DNA of 64,000 nucleotides from positions 17,467 through 81,466 of the forward strand of contig NZ_BMNB01000032.1 of assembly GCF_014646235.1 (NCBI RefSeq), written 5' to 3'. Made by a program: the position numbers and the translations under genes. Position 1 is the first letter of the stretch, and each line of letters begins with the position of its first letter. The notes beneath the pieces were generated by a model. That model did no database searches and was not told the DNA's origin. It saw only the letters and a list, made by a program, of their open reading frames with translations. This document shows positions 56,040-63,373 of the stretch, one piece after another. The stretch is from Micromonospora sonchi. GTDB taxonomy: Bacteria > Actinomycetota > Actinomycetes > Mycobacteriales > Micromonosporaceae.

Positions 56040-56531
56040 ATGGCTCTCACCAATCGTTACAAGTCCGCACCGGGTGCCGGCACGCTCGCCGCACTCATCC
56101 TGGTCCTGGTCTTCGGCAGCCCGTGGTACGCCGACTGGGCCAGGGACAACACCGATCCGGACACCGCCGGCGGGTGGTTCCTGAGACTGCTCGCCTGGCC
56201 GGCCTGGCGATTCGACTCGTCCGACTCGATCCAGGAGATCTTCGCCGCGGATCTGAAGGCGATCCTCGTGGTCGCCCTGACCTTCCTCTTCCTCTACCTC
56301 CTCCCGGGTTCCCAACTCGCCCGGGCCCGGGGCACGCTCAGCCAGTTCTTCGCCGGCTGGGCGGCGTACGTCTTCGCGGGGGCCTTCGCGGCCCTGCTCA
56401 CCGCACTGATCCGGACCGACCCGTCGCTGCTCGGCGCCTTTCAGGCCGCTGGCGACGGTGCGGAGTACGGGCTCTTCACCGGCTGGATCATCGGGATCGC
56501 GACCCTGGGCGGCTACCGGGGACGCCGCTGA
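56040..56531 (+). CDS. Membrane protein of unknown function
   Basis: 163 residues. Four hydrophobic helices (GAGTLAALILVLVFGSPWY, LKAILVVALTFLFLYLLPG, FAGWAAYVFAGAFAALLTAL and LFTGWIIGIATLGGY) and an exported loop with several Asp and Trp. It converges with the ABC ATPase gene, 24 bases apart. No family recognised. Confidence 0.65.
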   Translation: MALTNRYKSAPGAGTLAALILVLVFGSPWYADWARDNTDPDTAGGWFLRLLAWPAWRFDSSDSIQEIFAADLKAILVVALTFLFLYLLPGSQLARARGTLSQFFAGWAAYVFAGAFAALLTALIRTDPSLLGAFQAAGDGAEYGLFTGWIIGIATLGGYRGRR

Positions 56532-56555
56532 CCGGCCGGCTGACCGGCCGGCGGC

Positions 56556-57551
56556 TCAGCCGGGCAGTTCCGCCAGCGCCAGGACCCGCTCCCGGCGCAG
56601 CAACCCGACCGGCCGGCCCTCCTCGGTGACCACGGCGTGCCCGCTGGGCGAGGTGAGCAGCACGGCCAACGCGTCGTACGCCGAGTTGCCCAGCGACACC
56701 GCCGGCAGTTCCGCGCCGCCGTCGGCGGGCAGCGGTTCGAGCACCTCCCGGGTGACCGGGGTGACCGCGAGCCGACGGATGCCCCGGTCGGCGCCGACGA
56801 ACTCGCGGACGAACGGGGTGGCCGGGGAGCCGAGCAGGGCCGCCGGGCGGTCGTACTGTTCCAGCCGGCCGCCCTCGGAGAGGACCGCGATCCGGTCGCC
56901 GAGCCGGACGGCCTCATCCAGGTCGTGGGTGACCAGCACGATGGTCTTGCGTACCTCGGCCTGCAGCCGCAGGAACTCCTCCTGCAGGCGGGTCCGCACG
57001 ATCGGGTCGACGGCGGAGAACGGCTCGTCCATGAGCAGCACCACCGGATCGGCCGCGAGGGCCCGGGCCACACCCACCCGCTGCCGCTGGCCGCCGGAGA
57101 GTTCGTGCGGGTAGCGCCGCCCGAACTGCCCCGGATCGAGGCCGACCAGCTCCAGCAACTCTCCGACGCGATGCCGGGCGCGCTCGGTGGACCAGCCGAG
57201 CAGGCGGGGCACCGTGGCGACGTTCGCGGCCACCGTCTGGTGGGGGAACAGCCCGACGTTCTGGATCACGTAACCGATCTGCCGCCGCAGCCGCACCGGG
57301 TCGACCCGGGTGACGTCGGCGTCCCCGAGCAGGATCCGGCCGCTGGTCGGCTCGATCAGCCGGTTCACCATCCGCAACACCGTCGACTTGCCGCAGCCGG
57401 ACGGGCCGATCAGCACGACCAGTTCGCCCGCGTCGACGTGCAGGCTGAGGTCGCGGACCGCCTCGGTGCCGTCCGGGTAACGCTTGCCGATGCCGTCGAG
57501 GGTGATCGAGGCCGCGCGCCGACCGTCGCCGGCGACCGGGGTACCGTCCAC
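56556..57551 (-). CDS. Osmoprotectant (quaternary amine) ABC transporter ATPase with CBS-type tail
   Basis: 331 residues from GTG 57551. Walker A IGPSGCGKSTVL, Q-loop IGYVIQNVGLFPH, signature LSGGQRQRVGVARAL, Walker B VVLLMDEPFSAVDP and H-loop LVTHDLDEAVRL are complete. The C-terminal about 90 residues resemble a CBS domain (NSAYDALAVLLTSPSGHAVV ... GRPVGLLRRERVLAL), as in OpuCA/ProV, where it senses ionic strength. It drives uptake through the two permeases encoded divergently. Its GTG is separated by only 2 bases from the GTG of the first permease. Confidence 0.9.
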   Translation of the reverse strand: MDGTPVAGDGRRAASITLDGIGKRYPDGTEAVRDLSLHVDAGELVVLIGPSGCGKSTVLRMVNRLIEPTSGRILLGDADVTRVDPVRLRRQIGYVIQNVGLFPHQTVAANVATVPRLLGWSTERARHRVGELLELVGLDPGQFGRRYPHELSGGQRQRVGVARALAADPVVLLMDEPFSAVDPIVRTRLQEEFLRLQAEVRKTIVLVTHDLDEAVRLGDRIAVLSEGGRLEQYDRPAALLGSPATPFVREFVGADRGIRRLAVTPVTREVLEPLPADGGAELPAVSLGNSAYDALAVLLTSPSGHAVVTEEGRPVGLLRRERVLALAELPG

Positions 57552-57553
57552 GT

Positions 57554-58240
57554 GTGTCCTTCCGCCTGAGTTACCGGGACGACCCGGGTAACCCGTGGTT
57601 TTCCTGGCAGTACCTGCGGGACAACTCTGACACGGTGGTGGCGGCGCTGCGTGACCACACCACGCTGACCCTACGGGCGGTGTTGATCGCCGCGCTGGTC
57701 GCCGTTCCGCTGGCCGTGTTGGCGTACTGGTACCGGCCGCTCACCGGGCCGATTCTCGCACTCACCGGGGTGCTCTACACCGTCCCCTCCCTGGCCCTGT
57801 TCGCGTTCATCGCGCCCTACCTGGGCATCGGCGTCGTGACCGTGCTCAGCGTGGTGGTGCTGTACGCGCTGCTGGTGATCGTGCGAAACACCGTCGCGGG
57901 GCTCAACCAGGTGCCCGCCGAGGTGCGGGAGGCGGCCGAGGGGATGGGGTACGGCCGTTGGGGCCGGCTGCTGAGGGTGGAGCTGCCGCTGGCCCTGCCC
58001 GGCATTCTCACCGGCCTGCGACTGGCCACGGTCTCGACGGTGGCGCTGGTCACCGTTGGGGTGGTGATCGGACGCGGTGGGCTTGGGCAGATCATCTTCG
58101 CCGGCTTCCAGAACAACTTCTACAAGTCGCAGATCATGACCGGGACACTGCTCTGCGTCCTGCTGGCCCTGGTGCTCGACCTGCTCCTGGTCGGCGTCGG
58201 TCGGCTGCTCACGCCGTGGCTGCGCGGGCGGGCCGGATGA
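57554..58240 (+). CDS. Osmoprotectant ABC transporter permease 1 (OpuCB-like)
   Basis: 228 residues from GTG. Five or six helices with the BPD_transp_1 coupling motif EVREAAEGMGYGRWGRLLRVELPLALPG. Regions such as LTGVLYTVPSLALFAFIAPYLGIG and IVRNTVAGLNQVP match the OpuCB/ProW family. It forms a heteromeric channel with the second permease, 49 bases downstream, and uses the divergently encoded ATPase. Confidence 0.9.
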   Translation: MSFRLSYRDDPGNPWFSWQYLRDNSDTVVAALRDHTTLTLRAVLIAALVAVPLAVLAYWYRPLTGPILALTGVLYTVPSLALFAFIAPYLGIGVVTVLSVVVLYALLVIVRNTVAGLNQVPAEVREAAEGMGYGRWGRLLRVELPLALPGILTGLRLATVSTVALVTVGVVIGRGGLGQIIFAGFQNNFYKSQIMTGTLLCVLLALVLDLLLVGVGRLLTPWLRGRAG

Positions 58241-58289
58241 GCGGCAGGACGGGCGGGGGCCAGCGCGACGCCAACCGCCGGAGGCCGCG

Positions 58290-59012
58290 ATGAATCCGGT
58301 ACGACAGGCGGTGCTGTGGCTCAACGACCCGCTGAACTGGACGAACCCGGGTGGCATCCTGGACCGGCTCGGCGAACATGTGAGCATCTCGGCCGCCGCG
58401 GTGCTGCTCGGCTGCCTGGTGGCCTGGCCGCTCGGGCTCTGGCTGGGCCATACCGGGCGTGGGGGCGGGTTGGTCGTGCTCGTCTCCAACCTCACCCTGG
58501 CGGTGCCCACGCTGGCCCTGCTGACCATCCTCCCGCTGACCTTCCTCGGCTTCGGCCGCCCGGCCGTGGTGGTCGCGCTGGCGGTGTTCGCGGTGCCACC
58601 GTTGCTGGCGAACGCGTACACCGGGGTGCGGCAGGTCGACCCGCAGATTCGGGAGGCGGCGCGGGGCGTGGGCATGACCGGGGCGCAGGCGCTACGGCGG
58701 GTCGAGTTGCCGCTCGCGGTGCCCTATCTGGCCGCCGGCTTCCGCACCGCCGCGGTCCAGGTGGTCGCCACGGCGGCGTTGGCGACCTTCGTCAACGGCG
58801 GCGGTCTGGGCGAGATCATCCGGCTGGGCTTCGGTCTGAGCATCGCTGTGGGCGGTGGTCAGATCCTCGCCGGCGGGCTGCTGGTCGCCGGGCTCGCGCT
58901 CAGCGTGGAGCTGTTCTTCGGGTTCGTGGAGCGGCTGGTCACCCCCCGTCCGCTGCGCCGCGCCCGACGCGGTGCCGGCCGCCGCGCCGCAGACGCGATC
59001 ACCGGTTCCTGA
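58290..59012 (+). CDS. Osmoprotectant ABC transporter permease 2 (OpuCD-like)
   Basis: 240 residues; GGAGG 5 bases before ATG. Helices and motifs LTLAVPTLALLTILPLTFLG, ALAVFAVPPLLANAYTGVRQ and the coupling loop IREAARGVGMTGAQALRRVELPLAVP match OpuCD-type permeases. The basic C-terminus (PLRRARRGAGRRAADA) faces the cytosol. The binding-protein gene follows after 228 bases. Confidence 0.9.
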   Translation: MNPVRQAVLWLNDPLNWTNPGGILDRLGEHVSISAAAVLLGCLVAWPLGLWLGHTGRGGGLVVLVSNLTLAVPTLALLTILPLTFLGFGRPAVVVALAVFAVPPLLANAYTGVRQVDPQIREAARGVGMTGAQALRRVELPLAVPYLAAGFRTAAVQVVATAALATFVNGGGLGEIIRLGFGLSIAVGGGQILAGGLLVAGLALSVELFFGFVERLVTPRPLRRARRGAGRRAADAITGS

Positions 59013-59240
59013 CCTGACCGGGCACGCCCGCCGTTGGTGGCCGCCGGCACGAGACGGCGGGCGGGTGGTGCGCGGTGCGGCCGGGGCGGATGGTGACGGT
59101 CCGGTGACGAAGTCTCGCAGAAGTTGTCGGTGCCGGCCGGCACGATGTTGGGTGGAAGTCGCGGGCGGCCGGAACGGGCATCGCCCGTCGGACACGCGGC
59201 CGGCCCGGACGGGTCGCGCCGGGACACGGAAGGCGGGCTC

Positions 59241-60242
59241 ATGCACCCGGGTAGAAGACTGTCCATCGGCCTCGTCGGTGCCATCGCCGCAGCAGGTGTG
59301 CTGGCCGGGTGTGGCGAGGCCGGTTCCTCCGGCACCGAGGCGCCGCGGCAGGCCGCCTCCGGTGCGGGGTGCGCTCCGGTGGCCGGGCAGCAGCTCATCG
59401 CGCTCGAGGACGACAAGGCGCTGCAACACGCCGACAATGTGATCCCGGCGGTCCACGGCAAGGTGGTCACGCCGCAGCTCATCGCGGCGCTCGACAAGGT
59501 CTCCGCCGTGCTCGACACCCCGAAGCTCGTGCTGCTCAACAAGGCGGTCGACGACGACCGGAAGAGCGCCCAGGCTGCGGCGCAGGAGTTCGCCGCCGCC
59601 AACGGGCTCACCGACGGTGTCGAGCGGGGGCCGGGCGGGCGGCTCACCGTCGGGGCGGGGAACTTCACCGAGAGCGAGATCATCGCCCAGCTTTACAAGA
59701 TCCAGCTGACCGCCGCCGGTTACCAGGTCACCGTCCAGCAGATCGGCAACCGTGAGCTGTACGAGCCGGCGCTGGAGAAGGGCGAGATCCAGGTCGTCCC
59801 GGAGTACGCGGCCACCCTGGCCGAGTTCCTCCGTGGCAAGGTGAACAGCGGCGGCCAGCCGGTCTCCTCGCCCGACGTGGACGCCACTGTCACCGCGCTG
59901 CGTGGCCTCGGCGAGAAGGTGGGCCTGGCCTTCGGCGCGCCGGCCGCTGCACAGAGCCAGAACGCCTTCGCCGTGACCGAGGAGTTCGCCGAGAAGTACG
60001 GCGTGCGGACGCTGTCCGAGCTGGCCGAGAAGTGCTCGGGCACGGCGACCGTGCTGGGCGGCCCGCCGGAGTGCCAGCAGCGCCCGTTCTGCAAGCCGGG
60101 CCTGGAGCAGACCTACGGGCTCGAGGTCGGCTCCTTCTCCTCGCTCGACCAGGGCGGTCCACTGACCAAGACCGGCCTGCGCAACGGAGAGGTCAGCGTC
60201 GGCCTGGTCTTCTCCACCGACGCGGCGTACGCACAGAGCTGA
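59241..60242 (+). CDS. Osmoprotectant-binding lipoprotein, apparently circularly permuted
   Basis: 333 residues from ATG 59241. Signal peptide with lipobox VLAGC (Cys24). The OpuAC core starts at about 134: LTVGAGNFTESEIIAQLYKI, QIGNRELYEPALEKGEIQVVPEYAATL, and ends exactly at GLVFSTDAAYAQS. In ordinary members (for example ProX, Rv3759c) the FSTxAA motif is followed by about 80 more residues: a V(V/I)LEDP stretch, a N-I-V-P segment, then L..V.A.L....L..LN. That block is here at residues 49-123 instead (QLIALEDDKALQHADNVIPA, LDKVSAVLDTPKLVLLNKAV), before the core. The total length is normal, so the fold is probably kept with new termini. A weak hairpin follows the gene. Confidence 0.85.
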   Translation: MHPGRRLSIGLVGAIAAAGVLAGCGEAGSSGTEAPRQAASGAGCAPVAGQQLIALEDDKALQHADNVIPAVHGKVVTPQLIAALDKVSAVLDTPKLVLLNKAVDDDRKSAQAAAQEFAAANGLTDGVERGPGGRLTVGAGNFTESEIIAQLYKIQLTAAGYQVTVQQIGNRELYEPALEKGEIQVVPEYAATLAEFLRGKVNSGGQPVSSPDVDATVTALRGLGEKVGLAFGAPAAAQSQNAFAVTEEFAEKYGVRTLSELAEKCSGTATVLGGPPECQQRPFCKPGLEQTYGLEVGSFSSLDQGGPLTKTGLRNGEVSVGLVFSTDAAYAQS

Positions 60243-60245
60243 GTC

Positions 60246-60279
60246 GACGGCGCCCCTGGCCCAGCCGGCCGGGGGCGTC
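60246..60279. terminator. Imperfect hairpin after the binding-protein gene
   Basis: GACGGCGCCCCTGG and CCGGGGGCGTC can pair with small bulges; it starts 3 bases after the stop. Confidence 0.4.
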
Positions 60280-60373
60280 ACATCGTCGCTGGTCGGAGTG
60301 TCTGCTCCGAAAGACCGCCAAACTCTTCCCCACCACCTGCCGCGGGACCGTTCCCAGCCACCGCAACTCTCGG

Positions 60374-60379
60374 TAGGCT
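60374..60379 (+). promoter_or_regulatory. -10 element, leaderless start of the 568-residue gene
   Basis: TAGGCT ends 8 bases before ATG 60388, with no Shine-Dalgarno sequence. It decides between this ATG and an in-frame start at 60298. Confidence 0.5.
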
Positions 60380-60387
60380 GCGGACCC

Positions 60388-62094
60388 ATGCCCGCCCCGG
60401 TACCCACCGACCCGCGCAGCACGCGACTACTCACCGCATTGTTCTGGGGCGGTGTGGCCCTGGCCCCGGTGGCGGCGCTGATCCTGCTGGTCGCCGACGG
60501 CAACGGACCACTGCGGTTCGCGGCGGTGTTGGCGATCATGGCGGTGGTGTTGATCGGGCTCTCCATCGCGCTGCGCACCGAGGGTGGGACCGGCCCCGCC
60601 GAGGAGTTGCGGGAGGAGCTCGACGAGCTGCGGCGGGAACTGCGCGGTGAGATCGTCGCCGCTGCCCAGCGTGGCAACCAGGCACTCGACGAGGCCCAAC
60701 GGGTCCAGGAGGCGCTGGCCGGGCTGCGGCGTCGGGTCGACGCCGGCGGCACCGGCCCGACTGCCGGTGTCGAGTCGCCCGGTGCGGTCCGGGCCCGGGT
60801 GGTGGAGCCGGAGCCGGAGGCGCCACGGCGCTACGCCGAGCGGCCCGCCGGGCAGGCCGGTGTGTACGGCGCCGGGCAGGCCGGTGGCCACGACGCCGGC
60901 CCGGGCGGCGGTTACGACGATGAACAAGCGGGCACCGGTTACGCCGCTGACCGTCCGCCCGCTGGCCATGCCGGTGACCGCCCGGTCAGCGGCTCCGCCG
61001 GGGTCTACGGCTCGGCCGGACGCCCGGAGCACGACAACCGCCCCGGCGACCCGGCGCCGCGCCCGCTCGGCGTGGTCCGGCACACCGAAACCGTGCACGT
61101 GACCACCCGCCAAACCATCGTGGACGGTGGGGTGGGCGAGTCCGGCGCGCGTTACGGCGGCTACGCGGCGCCATGGTCCCCGCCTCAGGAGGAGCGCCCG
61201 CACGGCGGTCACAGTGCCGACCGCGACGACCGCCCATGGTCCGAGGCGGAGGACTCCCGTCGCCGGGACGATGCCCGTTCCTGGTCCGGCCCGGCTCACG
61301 AGGAGGACCGTGCGCGGCCGGACTCCCGGAGCGCGCGCCCCCGGTTCGGCCAGCGCGAGGCCTGGTCCACGCCCCGGGATGACCACGAAACCCACCACGA
61401 TGATCGCGCGGCGCACCGCGATGACGGCGCGCACCGGGAGGATCGCGCGGCGCACCGGGGCGACCGTGACTGGGGAGCGCGGCACGACGAGCCGGGTTGG
61501 GACGACGGCGGACAGCAGTGGGATGTCCCGGCCGAACCGACTTCGCACGGTCGGCGGCAGCGGGCGGACGACACCGGCGAGTACTGGGCACAACTGCGGG
61601 CCGGCGACCGGTGGGCGGCGGTACGCGACGATGATCAGGGGCGCGAGCTGCACGTCGGTGAACGCCGCGCCGAAGTGCACGCCGACCACACCGGCACCGA
61701 GTACCGGATGGCGGACCGCTGGGCGAGCGTGCGCCGCGACGAGCCGCGGCGCGTCGCCGAGGGCGCCGAGGACCGGCGTGACGGCTGGGGCGAGCCGGAG
61801 CCTCGCCCAGCGCTGCCCGCCGGTGGGGTGCCGGTGCCGCAGGAGTGGCGGCCGCCCCGCCAACGTGCGTATCAGCCGGAGCCGGCGCGCGAGTACCAGC
61901 CCGAATCGGCGTACGGATATTCACCGGAGCCGGCGCGCGGCTATCCACCGGAGCCGCCGGCCCGCGGGTACCCGCCGACCGAGGCGGCGCGGGGCCCGCG
62001 TCCGGAGCCTGAGCCGTACGGCCGCCGGCACCACGCCGAGGAGCCCGGCTATGGCCATTCGGGCCCCGACGGTGCCCGGAACCGCTGGCGCTGA
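60388..62094 (+). CDS. Membrane protein with coiled coil and long low-complexity tail
   Basis: 568 residues. Two helices near the N-terminus (LTALFWGGVALAPVAALILLV and FAAVLAIMAVVLIGLSIAL) are followed by a heptad-rich coiled coil (AEELREELDELRRELRGEIV). The remaining 450 residues are disordered: Gly/Tyr-rich, then His/Asp/Arg-rich repeats (HHDDRAAHRDDGAHREDR), a short ordered-looking patch (EYWAQLRAGDRWAAVRDDDQ and a similar EYRMADRWASVRRDE), and proline repeats of the type EPARGYPPEP. It could organise a membrane-associated complex. The His/Asp repeats might bind metal. No function known. Confidence 0.7.
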   Translation: MPAPVPTDPRSTRLLTALFWGGVALAPVAALILLVADGNGPLRFAAVLAIMAVVLIGLSIALRTEGGTGPAEELREELDELRRELRGEIVAAAQRGNQALDEAQRVQEALAGLRRRVDAGGTGPTAGVESPGAVRARVVEPEPEAPRRYAERPAGQAGVYGAGQAGGHDAGPGGGYDDEQAGTGYAADRPPAGHAGDRPVSGSAGVYGSAGRPEHDNRPGDPAPRPLGVVRHTETVHVTTRQTIVDGGVGESGARYGGYAAPWSPPQEERPHGGHSADRDDRPWSEAEDSRRRDDARSWSGPAHEEDRARPDSRSARPRFGQREAWSTPRDDHETHHDDRAAHRDDGAHREDRAAHRGDRDWGARHDEPGWDDGGQQWDVPAEPTSHGRRQRADDTGEYWAQLRAGDRWAAVRDDDQGRELHVGERRAEVHADHTGTEYRMADRWASVRRDEPRRVAEGAEDRRDGWGEPEPRPALPAGGVPVPQEWRPPRQRAYQPEPAREYQPESAYGYSPEPARGYPPEPPARGYPPTEAARGPRPEPEPYGRRHHAEEPGYGHSGPDGARNRWR

Positions 62095-62139
62095 CCCGGC
62101 CCGGCCACGACGCCCCGGGCGAACCACCCGGCTTGCGGA

Positions 62140-63312
62140 TCATTTGTCGATGTCGCCCACCACGAAGAACATCGACCCGAGGATGGCGATCAGATCCGGT
62201 ACCAGGCAGCCGGGCAGCAGGGTGGCCAGTGCCTGCACGTTCGCGTACGACGCGGTGCGCAGCTTGAGCCGCCACGGCGTCTTCTCGCCCCGGGACACCA
62301 GGTAGTAGCCGTTGATGCCGAGCGGATTCTCCGTCCAGGCGTACGTGTGCCCCTCGGGTGCCTTGAGCACCTTCGGCAGCCGGGTGTTGATCGGCCCGGT
62401 GAGCCGGTCGACCCGGTCCAGGCACTGCTCCGCCAGGTCGAGTGAGGCGTACACCTGGTCGAGCAGCACCTCGAAGCGGGCGTGACAGTCGCCGGTGGCG
62501 CGGGTGACCACCGGCACGTCGAGCTGGTCGTAGGCCAGGTACGGCTCGTCGCGGCGCAGGTCCAGATCCAGACCGGAGGCTCGGGCGACCGGGCCGGAGG
62601 CGCCGAACGCGGCGGCGTCGGCGGCGGAGAGCACCCCGACCCCGACCGTACGGGCCAGGAAGATCTCGTTACGCCGGATCAGGTTGTCCAGGTCGGGCAT
62701 CCGGCGGCGTACCTCGCCGATCGCGGCTCGGGCCCGGCCGGTCCACCCCGACGGGACCTCCTCCTTCAACCCGCCGACCCGGTTGAACATGTAGTGGATC
62801 CGCCCGCCGGAGACCTCCTCCATCACCGCCTGGAGCGTCTCCCGTTCCCGGAAGGCGTAGAACATCGGGGTGATCGCGCCGATCTCCAGCGGGTACGAGC
62901 CGAGAAACATCAGGTGATTGAGCACCCGGTTCAGCTCGGCCAGCGCCATCCGCAGCCAGGTGGCCCGCTCCGGCACCTCCATGCCCATCAGCCGTTCCAC
63001 GGCGAGCACCACGCCCAACTCGTTGGCGAACGCCGACAGCCAGTCGTGTCGATTGGCCAGCACGATGATCTGCCGGTAGTCGCGTACCTCGAACAGCTTC
63101 TCCGCGCCCCGGTGCATGTAGCCGACGATCGGTTCGGCGGCGATCACCCGCTCGCCGTCGAGGACGAGCTTGAGCCGCAGCACGCCGTGGGTGGAGGGGT
63201 GTTGCGGCCCGATGTTGAGCACCATGTCCGTGCCGAGTTGCTCCCCGCCGGTGCCCGCCACCAGCCCGGCTCCGGTGCCGACGGTCAGCTCGCGCAGGTC
63301 ACCCGTGGTCAT
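62140..63312 (-). CDS. nuoD: Stand-alone NuoD-like subunit (complex I 49 kDa paralogue)
   Basis: 390 residues from ATG 63312. It covers the whole NuoD domain: NIGPQHPSTHGVLRLKL, GYMHRGAEKLFE, LNHLMFLGSYPLEIGAITPMFYAFRERE, VGGLKEEVP and the C-terminal LIAILGSMFFVVGDIDK. In bovine numbering the quinone-site His59 is kept (His42 here) and Arg85 is kept (Arg68), but Tyr108 is replaced by Trp91 (RHDWLSAF instead of the RxDY pattern). No other nuo gene is adjacent, so this is a second copy outside a nuo operon. The neighbouring methyltransferase-like gene belongs to the family that methylates Arg85 of this subunit. Confidence 0.88.
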   Translation of the reverse strand: MTTGDLRELTVGTGAGLVAGTGGEQLGTDMVLNIGPQHPSTHGVLRLKLVLDGERVIAAEPIVGYMHRGAEKLFEVRDYRQIIVLANRHDWLSAFANELGVVLAVERLMGMEVPERATWLRMALAELNRVLNHLMFLGSYPLEIGAITPMFYAFRERETLQAVMEEVSGGRIHYMFNRVGGLKEEVPSGWTGRARAAIGEVRRRMPDLDNLIRRNEIFLARTVGVGVLSAADAAAFGASGPVARASGLDLDLRRDEPYLAYDQLDVPVVTRATGDCHARFEVLLDQVYASLDLAEQCLDRVDRLTGPINTRLPKVLKAPEGHTYAWTENPLGINGYYLVSRGEKTPWRLKLRTASYANVQALATLLPGCLVPDLIAILGSMFFVVGDIDK

Positions 63313-63373
63313 GCCCGCCATCGTGCCATGGACGCCGGCCCGCGCGCGGACGCGGCGACACTGGACAGCCACC

